In this document: positions 8,674-17,895 of the stretch, in pieces
How the letters are laid out: each line of letters begins with the position of its first letter
How positions within the stretch are numbered: position 1 is the first letter of the stretch
Origin: Lachnospiraceae bacterium
GTDB lineage: Bacteria; Bacillota; Clostridia; Lachnospirales; Lachnospiraceae
Direction: 5' to 3'
Length of the DNA stretch: 64,000 bases
Assembly: GCA_015056765.1 (NCBI GenBank)
Contig: SVFQ01000006.1
Coordinates: 1-64,000 of the forward strand
Position numbers and translations under genes: made by a program
Notes under the pieces: model-generated
The model's input: the letters and a program-made list of their open reading frames with translations, nothing else
Database searches by the model: none
Told to the model about the DNA's origin: nothing

Positions 8674-11460
8674 ATGATTAAGCACTACAACGCATTTATA
8701 TCTTATAAGCATGCGGACCTGGATAATAAGGTGGCAGCCACCATCCAGAGAAGCTTAGAGCATTATAAGATTCCGCGAAAGCTGCAGAAGAAAACAGGGA
8801 AGAAGAGAATCGAAAGAGTCTTTCGCGATAAGGACGAATTGCCGATTACGTCCAACTTGAGCGATGATATCAGCTACGCATTAGAGCATGCAGATTATCT
8901 TATCGTCATCTGTTCTACAAATACCAGAAAGTCTATTTGGGTAGAACGTGAGATTCAGTTCTTTTTACAGAACCATTCCATGAATCAGATTCTCACAGTA
9001 TTAGCTGATGGTGAGCCGCAGGATGTGATTCCGGAGATTCTCCTCAGCGAAGAGAAAACCATCACAGATGAGGATGGCAATGAGCAGGTAGTCAGATTAC
9101 CGCTGGAACCTTTGTCTTGCGATTGGAGGCTGCCGGAGAGAAAAGCAAAGAGAGAAGAATTGCCTAGACTTGCAGCGACGCTGATTGGCTGCTCCTATGA
9201 CGAACTGATGAACAGACAGCGTCAGTATAAGATGCAGAGACTGACCGCTGTATTTGCCATGGTGATGGCCCTTGCCCTTGGCTTTGGCGCTTACATGGTC
9301 TATAGCAACATGCAGATCCACAAAAACTATCTGCAGGCACTTTATAATCAGTCTAAATACTTGGCGAATGCGTCTCGAAATCAGATGGAGAAGCAGCAAC
9401 GTATCACGGCGCTGTATTTGGCACTAGAAGCGCTACCGAAGGATGAGACAGATGAGAAACCTGTTACCACGGAAGCCATCCGTGCCATTTCGGATGCTAC
9501 ACTGGCGTATTGTCCTCAGTCAGGATCTGATATCAATCCTATTTGGAATTATTCCATGCCGGACCATGTCAGAACCTTTCATGTATCTGAGGATGGAAAA
9601 AGGCTGCTGGGTATCGACCGAGTAAAAAACATCATCGTATGGGATACGGATACTTGCGAACAGATTACGAAACTGGAAAATGTGGAGGATCTGGATACAG
9701 CAGATTTTATCGGACCGGATGCCTTTTTGGTAATGCAGGGCGAAGTGGCGACTGCATATGATTCCCATAACGGGGAGAAACTCTGGGAATACGAAAACGA
9801 TAATTATTTGAAAACAGATATCATTCCTACAGCGGATGATAAAAATGTCCTTCTATATGATTCGGAAAAGGTACTCTTTTTGGATGTGGCTACCGGCCAG
9901 GTTGTGAAATCCTGTGCAGTGGAGCTACCGGAGGAGGATGACGATTTGCTTATGCGCGTTACCCTATCACCAAACGCGAAAAAGATAGCGTATCGTCGTG
10001 GTTCTACGCTAGAGGATACCTATGCACTGGGCGTAATGGATTTGGAGAGTGGAGAGCGAAATGAAATCCTGCTTGAGGACAACATGTTTCGTTTTTGCTG
10101 GGCAGATGATGAGCATTTGGTAGCTTCTTTTGTATCACCCGGGTTGGAAAGCTCTTCAGCACTGGGCACATCAGTTATCCTGGCAAGCACCGAAACACCT
10201 ATCATCTGTTATGATGGCAATACGTTGCAGGAAATTTGGAATCAGACCTATGTGGGAACAGCAGTTGCTGTGAATACTGATTTCATGAGGATGCCTGCAG
10301 TGGACGCTATATCCTACTATTCCGGTAACATCTATGCCATGTATGATATAGCCACAGGTTCACTTTTACATAGCTATGATGTAGGGGATGCGATTATAAA
10401 CGTAAGCGATCCTAATGGAACCGGTTCTCCCAGTGTTTTGACTTGGAGCGGAAGAGTCGGAAGCCCCCTATCCGGATGGGAAAAAGATGCAATCGGTTTG
10501 CAAAAAATCATGACGGATTCTGTCATTGCCGGAGAAGTGAATCATGGTCTCTATGCCCAACAAGATGATGGCAATAACATCTTTTGTTACAGATCCGGTG
10601 TGTATGATAAGGATTATACCGCTATGGGAGATGGGCTGAAACTACAGGGAAGCGTTCTTTTCACCAATTACCTCATGAATGATGATTATCTGGTGATTTT
10701 GACAGATGAAGAGAAGGGAGCCACGATTAGTCTCTTTGATGTGAAAGAAGGAAAACTCCTACAGCAGATTCCTTTAGGTACCGCCGAAGATAAAAGCTAT
10801 CAGTATGAGCTTATGGAAATCAAAGAGGATAAGCTTTACCTATCTACTAAGGCGGATAGTATCGAGGTAACTGTAGATTTAAAAGACTATCATATAGAGA
10901 ACAGAGAACGTACCTATGAGGAGCAAGATGCGTTAAAGGCGGAAGAAGAAAAGAAGCTGGAAGAGGCAGCAGAAGAAAAAGAGTTTTACGAATCACTGAA
11001 TTTACGTGGTGCCAGTGAGCCTTTATACTACGAATATCACACCATGCCGGATGGTCAAAAGCTTTTCTTTGTGGTTTTTGCAGATGGTACCCTCAGTAGA
11101 TATGATGCAGATACAAAAGAGTTTATCGGCAAAACAGATATCATGATCAGTGGTGGCACAAAATATCGTGATCCTATCTTTACATGGGATGATGAGAAGC
11201 ACACATTATATCTTCAGTTGGATACGATTCTCAGCATCGTAGATACAGAAACCTGGATTACAGAATCTATTGTGTATCAGTGCCTGGGCTACCATGCCGG
11301 TAGTGATCGCTTCTACATCTACAGCAAAGGTGGAGAAGAAGGAAATGAAATAGGATATTATAAGCATTACACAGTAGAAGATTTGATACAAAAAGCAAAA
11401 GATATACTGCATGGAACGGAAATGAGTCCGGAAGAAAAAGCCATGTACGGAATTGAATAA
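8674..11460 (+). CDS. TIR domain protein with one TM segment and a C-terminal WD40/PQQ-like beta-propeller
   Basis: N-terminal 'HYNAFISYKHADLDNKVAATIQRSLEHYKIP...ISYALEHADYLIVICSTNTRKSIWVEREIQFFL' is TIR-like; TM 'LTAVFAMVMALALGFGAYMVYS'; C-terminal repeats such as 'DGKRLLGIDRVKNIIVWDTDTCEQITKLENVED'. Confidence 0.85.
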   Translation: MIKHYNAFISYKHADLDNKVAATIQRSLEHYKIPRKLQKKTGKKRIERVFRDKDELPITSNLSDDISYALEHADYLIVICSTNTRKSIWVEREIQFFLQNHSMNQILTVLADGEPQDVIPEILLSEEKTITDEDGNEQVVRLPLEPLSCDWRLPERKAKREELPRLAATLIGCSYDELMNRQRQYKMQRLTAVFAMVMALALGFGAYMVYSNMQIHKNYLQALYNQSKYLANASRNQMEKQQRITALYLALEALPKDETDEKPVTTEAIRAISDATLAYCPQSGSDINPIWNYSMPDHVRTFHVSEDGKRLLGIDRVKNIIVWDTDTCEQITKLENVEDLDTADFIGPDAFLVMQGEVATAYDSHNGEKLWEYENDNYLKTDIIPTADDKNVLLYDSEKVLFLDVATGQVVKSCAVELPEEDDDLLMRVTLSPNAKKIAYRRGSTLEDTYALGVMDLESGERNEILLEDNMFRFCWADDEHLVASFVSPGLESSSALGTSVILASTETPIICYDGNTLQEIWNQTYVGTAVAVNTDFMRMPAVDAISYYSGNIYAMYDIATGSLLHSYDVGDAIINVSDPNGTGSPSVLTWSGRVGSPLSGWEKDAIGLQKIMTDSVIAGEVNHGLYAQQDDGNNIFCYRSGVYDKDYTAMGDGLKLQGSVLFTNYLMNDDYLVILTDEEKGATISLFDVKEGKLLQQIPLGTAEDKSYQYELMEIKEDKLYLSTKADSIEVTVDLKDYHIENRERTYEEQDALKAEEEKKLEEAAEEKEFYESLNLRGASEPLYYEYHTMPDGQKLFFVVFADGTLSRYDADTKEFIGKTDIMISGGTKYRDPIFTWDDEKHTLYLQLDTILSIVDTETWITESIVYQCLGYHAGSDRFYIYSKGGEEGNEIGYYKHYTVEDLIQKAKDILHGTEMSPEEKAMYGIE

Positions 11461-11480
11461 GTTTTACAGAAAGATACAAG

Positions 11481-11508
11481 AAAGGCGCCGATATTGGCGC
11501 CTTTTTGT
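11481..11508. terminator. Bidirectional intrinsic terminator between convergent genes
   Basis: AAAGGCGCC-gatatt-GGCGCCTTTTTG. Confidence 0.85.
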
Positions 11509-11518
11509 GTGCTAAGAA

Positions 11519-13027
11519 TTACTGAGAGATGGGGTCATATAGCTGGTCAAATAGTCTGCCTTTGATGACATAGATATCGTGCGGATCATCCTCTCTGACG
11601 GCGATATAATCTCCCACATTTCCGGTATAGTATTTTTCTTCATCCCAGGCTGTGAAGACCTTTACACTATGGTCTAACGGTTTGGCATAGATGCCGGAGG
11701 TGTCTTTGCTGATGACGGTTATGGCGCTGTCCAGAACGGAACGTACTTCGCCAGTGGTGGCATTTTTAATGGTAGGGGAGTATTCGAACTCCTTATTTAG
11801 ACCGTCCTTTATGTAATCATAGCTACGCCTAAACTTTTCACTTTTGATGGGATAGATTTCACCTTCCACACCAATCATAAGATAGTGTTCGTCTTTGATG
11901 GTGACATTCACATCTCCTTCCAGGGTACGAATCAGTACGATGGTTCCCTCCGGGAATATGTCGGTGAGATGTACGGCACCGATTTCCTGCGGATGTTTTT
12001 TGTAATGCCCCATATCGGACAAATCCAGAAGGGTGTCTTTGGCGTAGATGATTTCGTATCTGTCAAAGTAGGCGGACATGCGCTGGTGTAGCAAGTCATG
12101 GGCTACGGAGCAGACAGTGGAGCCTTCCGGTATGTCTAATTTCTCAGGTCTGATGGAGCCACCGGCTTTGTAGATGTGGCCACCACCACCGCCGAATCCC
12201 TCGGATAAAAAGGCGGCTAACTCGTTGGCGTGTACCTCTTTGATACAGGATCGAACCGAAAACTTCACTTCCACACAGGATACGTAGTAGGCGAGACATA
12301 CGTCTACGGCAGCTGTTTCCAGAGCAAAGTCACTGATGACACCCAGGATATTAGGATCGCAAGGGTCTGCTTCGATTATCATGTAGTGATGATTCGGGAA
12401 GTATTCATTGGATAGGATGGCGCGTCCCGTAATCAAAAGCTCCTTCAAGGTGATGTTGGAATTACCCATTTCCGTGATGATACTACGATTGATGGTAAGA
12501 GCATCCAGCATGTCTCGGTCCAGAGGGTGAGATACCTCGGAAAGCTTATTGGTGTCTGTATATAAGCCATAATAAAGGGCTGTAGATAGGAAAAGTTGAT
12601 CCTTGGTGGATAGACCTTCTGCGCGAATCATATCCCACAGAATCGTGGAGCAACTACCTACACTACTACGGATTTCGGACAGGGCAGGTATCTCTACGGT
12701 TTGCTGATGATGGTCGATGACGGCGATGGTCTTGGCCGGCGTCATGGTGACATTGCGCTGCCCATACTGACAATCTACAGTGACCAGCAGGTCCGGCTCC
12801 CTATCAAAGTCCGGCGCATACTCTACCGGGATATGGAGCTTTTCTAACATAATCATCAGATTACTTTTTCGGATTTGATTTTGGCCACGATAGATGAATT
12901 GAGCCTTTTTGCCATTTTTATAAAAGTACCAATACAAAGCAAAGCCGGAAGCCAGCGCATCTGCGTCCGGATTGTCGTGACATTGGATGACGATATCCTC
13001 AAAGGCTAATAGTTCGTGTAGTTTCAT
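11519..13027 (-). CDS. DHH family phosphoesterase (DHH/DHHA1)
   Basis: 'CHDNPDADALASGFAL', 'LLVTVDCQYG', 'IAVIDHHQQ', C-terminal 'GFGGGGGHIYKAGGSI'. Confidence 0.88.
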   Translation of the reverse strand: MKLHELLAFEDIVIQCHDNPDADALASGFALYWYFYKNGKKAQFIYRGQNQIRKSNLMIMLEKLHIPVEYAPDFDREPDLLVTVDCQYGQRNVTMTPAKTIAVIDHHQQTVEIPALSEIRSSVGSCSTILWDMIRAEGLSTKDQLFLSTALYYGLYTDTNKLSEVSHPLDRDMLDALTINRSIITEMGNSNITLKELLITGRAILSNEYFPNHHYMIIEADPCDPNILGVISDFALETAAVDVCLAYYVSCVEVKFSVRSCIKEVHANELAAFLSEGFGGGGGHIYKAGGSIRPEKLDIPEGSTVCSVAHDLLHQRMSAYFDRYEIIYAKDTLLDLSDMGHYKKHPQEIGAVHLTDIFPEGTIVLIRTLEGDVNVTIKDEHYLMIGVEGEIYPIKSEKFRRSYDYIKDGLNKEFEYSPTIKNATTGEVRSVLDSAITVISKDTSGIYAKPLDHSVKVFTAWDEEKYYTGNVGDYIAVREDDPHDIYVIKGRLFDQLYDPISQ

Positions 13028-13064
13028 AGAAATCCCCCCATAGAAGTATGACAGTGTAGTCTAC

Positions 13065-14339
13065 TTAAAGCACGTTTTTATCGATGTAATTGCTCTTATA
13101 TTTGCTGTATACGATTTTTTGACTTTTATAAAGTCCGGAGTAACCGGATACCCAATAGCTGAAGGCGATGGCCAATAGGAAATATGGCATGGCATCGTAG
13201 CCGAAGAGCTCGAAGCAAATCAGCAAGCTGGAGATAGGACAGTTGGTTACACCACAGAATAAGGCACCCATACCTACCGCAGCCATAAGAGCCGGAGAGA
13301 AGCCGATGAGTCCACCTACGGCAGCACCGAAGGTGGCACCGATGAAGAGCGTGGGCACAATCTCGCCGCCCTTGTATCCGCAGGAAAGGGTCAGGGTGGT
13401 AAATATCATTTTCAGTAAAAAGGCACCAAGACTAATGGAAGCGCCGGTAAAGCAAGATGCAATCACAGCAGAACCGGTACTGTTGTAGGTCTGGGAACCT
13501 ACGATAAGGGTCAGCACTAAAACGCTGGTACCGCCTACGATAGCCTTGATGTATGGGTTCTGCACCTTACGACTTAAGAAGCCTTCATAATGATGCAGCA
13601 TGGTGCAAAACAGAATAGAAGCCAGTCCGCAAAGAATGGCAAAAATACTGATAAGCAGGGCGTTTTTTAAAGAAAACTTTGGAATCACATCGATGAGGTA
13701 TTCCTCTGCATGAAGCCCAAAGTAGCTGGCAATATATCTGGCTACCAGGGAAGAGATGACACATGGAACCAGTGCTGCATAATGCATGATCCCTACGGAG
13801 ATGACTTCCATGGAAAAGATGGCAGCCGCCATAGGAGTACCAAAAAGCGCAGAAAAGGCAGCGCTCATGCCACACATAATCATGGTCTTTTTATTGGTTT
13901 GATTCAGATGTAAAGCGCGACCTACACCGTTACCGATAGCACCACCCATCTGCAGAGCGGCTCCTTCTCGTCCTGCAGATCCACCGATGAGGTGTGTCAG
14001 ACAGGTTGCCACAAAGATAAGGGGAGCTAAACGGAAAGGCAGTTTAGTATCAGACTGAATGGCGGCGATGACGGTATTGGTGCCGCTGTCTTTTTGTTTC
14101 AAAATGGTTTTGTATAGGAAGGTAATGAGAACTGCACCTACCGGCAGGAAATAGATGAGCCACGGGTGACTCTCTCTGGTTTGAATGGCGTAGCGCATGG
14201 TGATGCCAAATGCAGTAGAAAAAAGACCTACTACTGTGCCGATAAAAATAGCACCAATGGTCCAGGCCAGCACGGAACGCGCACGCTCACTGTTGTGTTT
14301 GATTTTATGTTTCAGATAAGATTTGGTATCTTCCTTCAT
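13065..14339 (-). CDS. ClC family chloride channel/antiporter
   Basis: 'GGSAGREGAALQMGGAIGNGVGR' (ClC GREGP-like motif), 'GGEIVPTLFIGATFGAAVGGLIG', multiple TM segments. Confidence 0.88.
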   Translation of the reverse strand: MKEDTKSYLKHKIKHNSERARSVLAWTIGAIFIGTVVGLFSTAFGITMRYAIQTRESHPWLIYFLPVGAVLITFLYKTILKQKDSGTNTVIAAIQSDTKLPFRLAPLIFVATCLTHLIGGSAGREGAALQMGGAIGNGVGRALHLNQTNKKTMIMCGMSAAFSALFGTPMAAAIFSMEVISVGIMHYAALVPCVISSLVARYIASYFGLHAEEYLIDVIPKFSLKNALLISIFAILCGLASILFCTMLHHYEGFLSRKVQNPYIKAIVGGTSVLVLTLIVGSQTYNSTGSAVIASCFTGASISLGAFLLKMIFTTLTLSCGYKGGEIVPTLFIGATFGAAVGGLIGFSPALMAAVGMGALFCGVTNCPISSLLICFELFGYDAMPYFLLAIAFSYWVSGYSGLYKSQKIVYSKYKSNYIDKNVL

Positions 14340-14356
14340 GTTTACGCCCTCAATCT

Positions 14357-15313
14357 CTATCCTACCACAAAAAGAGGGTATTCAAAAGTTGAGGGAACGG
14401 TTTTTTCTGACATGGCCAGAATGGTAGATGCATACTCTGATGGACTCATGCCACATTTCTTTTTGAATTGCCTGGAAAAGTACCCAACAGAAGAGTAGCC
14501 AAGGGCATCTGAAATCTCTGAAATATTCAAATGTCTGTCTCGAATCATCTGCTGCGCCGTCTGGATTTTCAGCATAGCAAAGTATTCCATGAGACTACAG
14601 TGATGATATTTTTGGTACAGGGTTTTTAATCTGGAGTAACCTACGAAATTGTCTTTGCAAATCATTTTGATGGAAAGGGTTCTGGCGATATTTGCTTCGA
14701 AATAGCGGTCCAGCTTTTGCAGTAGCAAAGCGTCGTCATTTTCGTGGTTGGTCATCCCCAACACATAAGACTGGGAAAAAGTCTCCTTCGTGGCTTCTCG
14801 GATCAACTGAATCATGAGGCACTCTAAGGAGGAGCGGATGAACTGGGCGCAGCCAAAGGAAGCATGCTTGGCAGGAATCATCTGCTCGGTAGAGGGATCG
14901 TTTAAAGGATTTGCAAAGTATTCTCTGGATTCCGCGATGATAGATCGCAGAAAGGAACAGTCCACGTCGGAAACGGGAAGGGTCTTTCCTTCGAAGAACT
15001 TCATGGCTTTGGATTTACAGATAAAGGCCACCACCACCAGATTGGGGGCTTTTTCGCCGGTTGCCTTCAGGGCATGGAATTCGTTTGGCTTGTGAAAATG
15101 AATCTGTCCCTTGCTTAATGTCGACCATACGCCGTCACTGCATATCTGAATTTCCCCGTGGTCTACGTAGACAAACTCCCAGAAGTCGTGAGTCTCCCCC
15201 GGAAAGGAGAAATTGCTGGCATAGGAAAAATAGTGGATGGTGACCACATTAGAAATGACGATATCGGTAGATAAAGGCGTCGCTATATAAGCCATGGTTT
15301 CTCCTTTCTGCAT
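14357..15313 (-). CDS. AraC family transcriptional regulator (cupin-like N-terminus)
   Basis: C-terminal 'NISEISDALGYSSVGYFSRQFKKKCGMSPSEYAST'; N-terminal 'HDFWEFVYVDHGEIQICSDG'. Confidence 0.92.
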   Translation of the reverse strand: MQKGETMAYIATPLSTDIVISNVVTIHYFSYASNFSFPGETHDFWEFVYVDHGEIQICSDGVWSTLSKGQIHFHKPNEFHALKATGEKAPNLVVVAFICKSKAMKFFEGKTLPVSDVDCSFLRSIIAESREYFANPLNDPSTEQMIPAKHASFGCAQFIRSSLECLMIQLIREATKETFSQSYVLGMTNHENDDALLLQKLDRYFEANIARTLSIKMICKDNFVGYSRLKTLYQKYHHCSLMEYFAMLKIQTAQQMIRDRHLNISEISDALGYSSVGYFSRQFKKKCGMSPSEYASTILAMSEKTVPSTFEYPLFVVG

Positions 15314-15345
15314 AGCATAGGGTAAACAAAAAGTAAGTACGTATA

Positions 15346-16359
15346 TCAGATAGAAGCTCGTTGCACCACATGAAGCGGTAAAAATATAGTTCGAGGTAAC
15401 ATGTCATATCCTTCCATACGCTGCTTTAAAGTATCGAAAGCAAGGATACCCATCTGGGTGGTAGGAATGTGGATGGTGGTCAAAGGTGGATTGGAGAATC
15501 TGGACATCTCGATATCGGAGATCCCCATGACTGCCACTTCCTCCGGTACCTTTACATGCAAATCATACAGGGCACGTAGCACTGCCATAGCCATCAAATC
15601 GCTGGCTACGACAAAGGCTTCCGGTAACGCGTTTTGCTTATGTAGTTTCTTTACGGCGTCTACGCAGAGTTTTTCCTGCCAATGACAATCTATCGTATCT
15701 TTTTCTTCAACATGCAGTCCGTGAGAATGCATGGCACTGAAATATCCACGATAACGCTTCCCTTCTTCGAACTTCGAGCCGATGGGAGAAGAACCGATAA
15801 AGCCGATTCTTTTGTATCCCTTGGCTACAAGGGTATCTACAGCCAGACTCGCCGCAGCATAGTGGTCATAGATGATGTTGTCGATGTCGGTGTGAGCGGT
15901 ATCGATGCCTACGATGGTGGGTACGTGTTCTTTGAGACTGGCATAGACAGTTTCGCTTAGGGTGTTCATGAGAATGATACCGTCTAAATGTTCTGCAGAT
16001 GCAGGGGCACGGTAGCCGGAGTCCTCCAGTTCTTTTGAGGTGACTACAAAGGGAATGCTGCATCCGTTCTTTCTGGCATGTTCCTCGATGGCAGAAAGAA
16101 TACTTAAATAATAAGGATCGCTGTATTTATCCTTATCGGTACTGATGACACATCCTATACAAAGGGGGGTGTCATTTTTACTGCTGGTTTTCTTTTTCAC
16201 GCTGCCTGCGGGAGCTTTGTAGTTTAAATCCGCGATAGCAGCCCATACTCTAGCCTTTGTTTCTTCGGTCATACGTCCCTGGGTATCGTGATTGATCACC
16301 CTGGAGACTGTGGCGGTGGATACACCTGCAGCTTTCGCTACATCTCTAATATTGCTCAT
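15346..16359 (-). CDS. LacI family transcriptional regulator
   Basis: 'MSNIRDVAKAAGVSTATVSRVINHD' HTH; periplasmic-binding-like C-terminal domain. Confidence 0.95.
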   Translation of the reverse strand: MSNIRDVAKAAGVSTATVSRVINHDTQGRMTEETKARVWAAIADLNYKAPAGSVKKKTSSKNDTPLCIGCVISTDKDKYSDPYYLSILSAIEEHARKNGCSIPFVVTSKELEDSGYRAPASAEHLDGIILMNTLSETVYASLKEHVPTIVGIDTAHTDIDNIIYDHYAAASLAVDTLVAKGYKRIGFIGSSPIGSKFEEGKRYRGYFSAMHSHGLHVEEKDTIDCHWQEKLCVDAVKKLHKQNALPEAFVVASDLMAMAVLRALYDLHVKVPEEVAVMGISDIEMSRFSNPPLTTIHIPTTQMGILAFDTLKQRMEGYDMLPRTIFLPLHVVQRASI

Positions 16360-16380
16360 TTTTTACCTCGCCTGTGAAAT

Positions 16381-16393
16381 AGTTAACAAGAGA
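16381..16393. repeat. Direct repeat AGTTAACAAGAGA copy 1, candidate LacI-family operator
   Basis: Identical 13-mer recurs at 16546-16558; sits in the lacI-type gene leader. Confidence 0.6.
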
Positions 16394-16425
16394 CCTGTTT
16401 AGTAAACAAAGTAATCTTATCTTGC

Positions 16426-16454
16426 ATTATAGGATTTCTATAGGAAACTGTCAA
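16426..16454 (-). promoter_or_regulatory. Sigma-A promoter of the LacI-family gene
   Basis: Minus strand TTGACA-17 bp-TATAAT (plus strand TGTCAA 16449-16454, ATTATA 16426-16431). Confidence 0.85.
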
Positions 16455-16514
16455 CGGATAATAGAACTCTCCAGATTGTGCAAATAAACCGACAGATAGT
16501 GCAAGGGCAAGGTA

Positions 16515-16543
16515 TTTACACACAAAAGCAGGCAAACTATAAT
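16515..16543 (+). promoter_or_regulatory. Sigma-A promoter of the Gfo/Idh-ABC operon
   Basis: TTTACA-17 bp-TATAAT. Confidence 0.85.
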
Positions 16544-16545
16544 GA

Positions 16546-16558
16546 AGTTAACAAGAGA
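16546..16558. repeat. Direct repeat AGTTAACAAGAGA copy 2, candidate operator overlapping the predicted TSS
   Basis: Identical to 16381-16393; begins 3 bp after the -10 box. Confidence 0.65.
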
Positions 16559-16597
16559 AAAACCAAGGTAACAAAGAAGGTAACAATTGGGACTGAT

Positions 16598-17854
16598 ATG
16601 GGAAACAAAGAATTGACAAAGCTTGCACTCATTGGCGCCGGTCAGAGAGGCAGAATATACGCAGATTATGCTTTTACACATAAGAGAGCGGAGATTCGCT
16701 ATCTCGTAGAGCCGGATTCAAAGAGAATGCAAGAAGCAAAAGAAAAATATGGGCTGGATGATGCACATGTATTCTCAGATCCTGCAGAATTCTATAAATT
16801 AGGTAAGGTCTGTGATGCCGTGATCATCGCCACCATGGACAGACAGCATTATGAACATACCATGGGTGCCTTACAGCTGGGCTATGACATCTTATTAGAA
16901 AAGCCGATTTCACCGGATTTGCAGGAGTGCCTGGACATCCGAAATCTGGCTATGGAAAATGGATGCCGCATTATGGTGTGCCACGTGCTTCGTTACACCG
17001 GCTTCTGGGCTTCCATTAAGAAACTGGTAGATTCCGGAGAACTGGGAAAGGTCATCGATATTCAGCATAACGAGAATATCGGGAATTTCCACATTGCCCA
17101 CTCCTTTGTAAGGGGTAACTGGAGAAACAGCGACATCGCAAGTTCCTTAATTATGCAGAAGTCTTGCCATGATATGGATTTACTCACCTGGATTGTAGGA
17201 AGCAAAGCAAAGTCTGTGTCTTCTTTCGGGGATTTAACTTATTTTAAAGCGGAAAATGCGCCGGAAGGTAGTGCAGACAGATGTGTGAACTGCAAAGCGA
17301 AAGATTGCAGATTTGATGCCAGAAAAGCCTACCTTCCAATCGCCGGTGACTGGCCGGCTACGGTACTTTCTGTGGACCAGAGCCAGGCAGGGCTGATGAA
17401 AGCCATCGAAGAAGGCCCTTATGGAAGGTGCGTATTCCATTGCGACAATAATGTATGCGATCATCAGGTGGCGGTATTTGAATTTGAAAATGGCGTGCAT
17501 GCTACCTTTAATTTAAGCGGATTTACCAATCGTATGTGTCGTACCATCAAGATTATGTGCGAGAACGGTGAGATTCGAGGGGATGATGGTCTGAACGAAA
17601 TCGAGGTGATTCGATTTGCTTCCAATTGGCAGACAGCACCTTATGTGAAAAAGTACCAGCCTGATTTGAGAGAAGGCTTCCATGGTGGCGGGGACTCCGG
17701 ACTAATGGAGCAGTTCTTGGATTTACTGGATGGCGATGACGTGGAAAATCTATCTGCAATCGATAAGTCCATTGAAAGTCACGTGATGGCAATCGCAGCA
17801 GAAAAAGCTAGAGTAGAACACAGGGTGATTGATTTACAGGAGTTACGTTCCTAA
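16598..17854 (+). CDS. Gfo/Idh/MocA family oxidoreductase with Cys-rich insertion
   Basis: 'LALIGAGQRGRIYADYAF' Rossmann, 'DILLEKPIS'; insertion 'DRCVNCKAKDCRFDA...GRCVFHCDNNVCDHQ'; start at ATG 16598 because the promoter lies at 16515-16543. Confidence 0.9.
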   Translation: MGNKELTKLALIGAGQRGRIYADYAFTHKRAEIRYLVEPDSKRMQEAKEKYGLDDAHVFSDPAEFYKLGKVCDAVIIATMDRQHYEHTMGALQLGYDILLEKPISPDLQECLDIRNLAMENGCRIMVCHVLRYTGFWASIKKLVDSGELGKVIDIQHNENIGNFHIAHSFVRGNWRNSDIASSLIMQKSCHDMDLLTWIVGSKAKSVSSFGDLTYFKAENAPEGSADRCVNCKAKDCRFDARKAYLPIAGDWPATVLSVDQSQAGLMKAIEEGPYGRCVFHCDNNVCDHQVAVFEFENGVHATFNLSGFTNRMCRTIKIMCENGEIRGDDGLNEIEVIRFASNWQTAPYVKKYQPDLREGFHGGGDSGLMEQFLDLLDGDDVENLSAIDKSIESHVMAIAAEKARVEHRVIDLQELRS

Positions 17855-17895
17855 ATAAACGACAGAAGAAATCCTGACATAAAGATGGGGTAGAT

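Noticed and set aside
10920-10985. Purine-rich GAAGAAGAAAAGAAG tract resembling a repeat
   Set aside because: Encodes a coiled-coil-like Glu/Lys segment (AEEEKKLEEAAEEKE) of the TIR protein; not a separate element.
11885-12415. Plus-strand ORFs opposite the DHH gene and similar antisense ORFs across the window
   Set aside because: Antisense shadows of well-supported coding sequences; no SD or domain signal.
13065-14339. ClC GREGA instead of GREGP as a functional anomaly
   Set aside because: The gating Glu is retained and such substitutions occur in the family; not strong enough to report.
16478-16597. N-terminal 40-aa extension of the Gfo/Idh ORF
   Set aside because: The promoter (16515-16543) and operator lie inside it; sequence is not conserved-looking; start at 16598 fits better.
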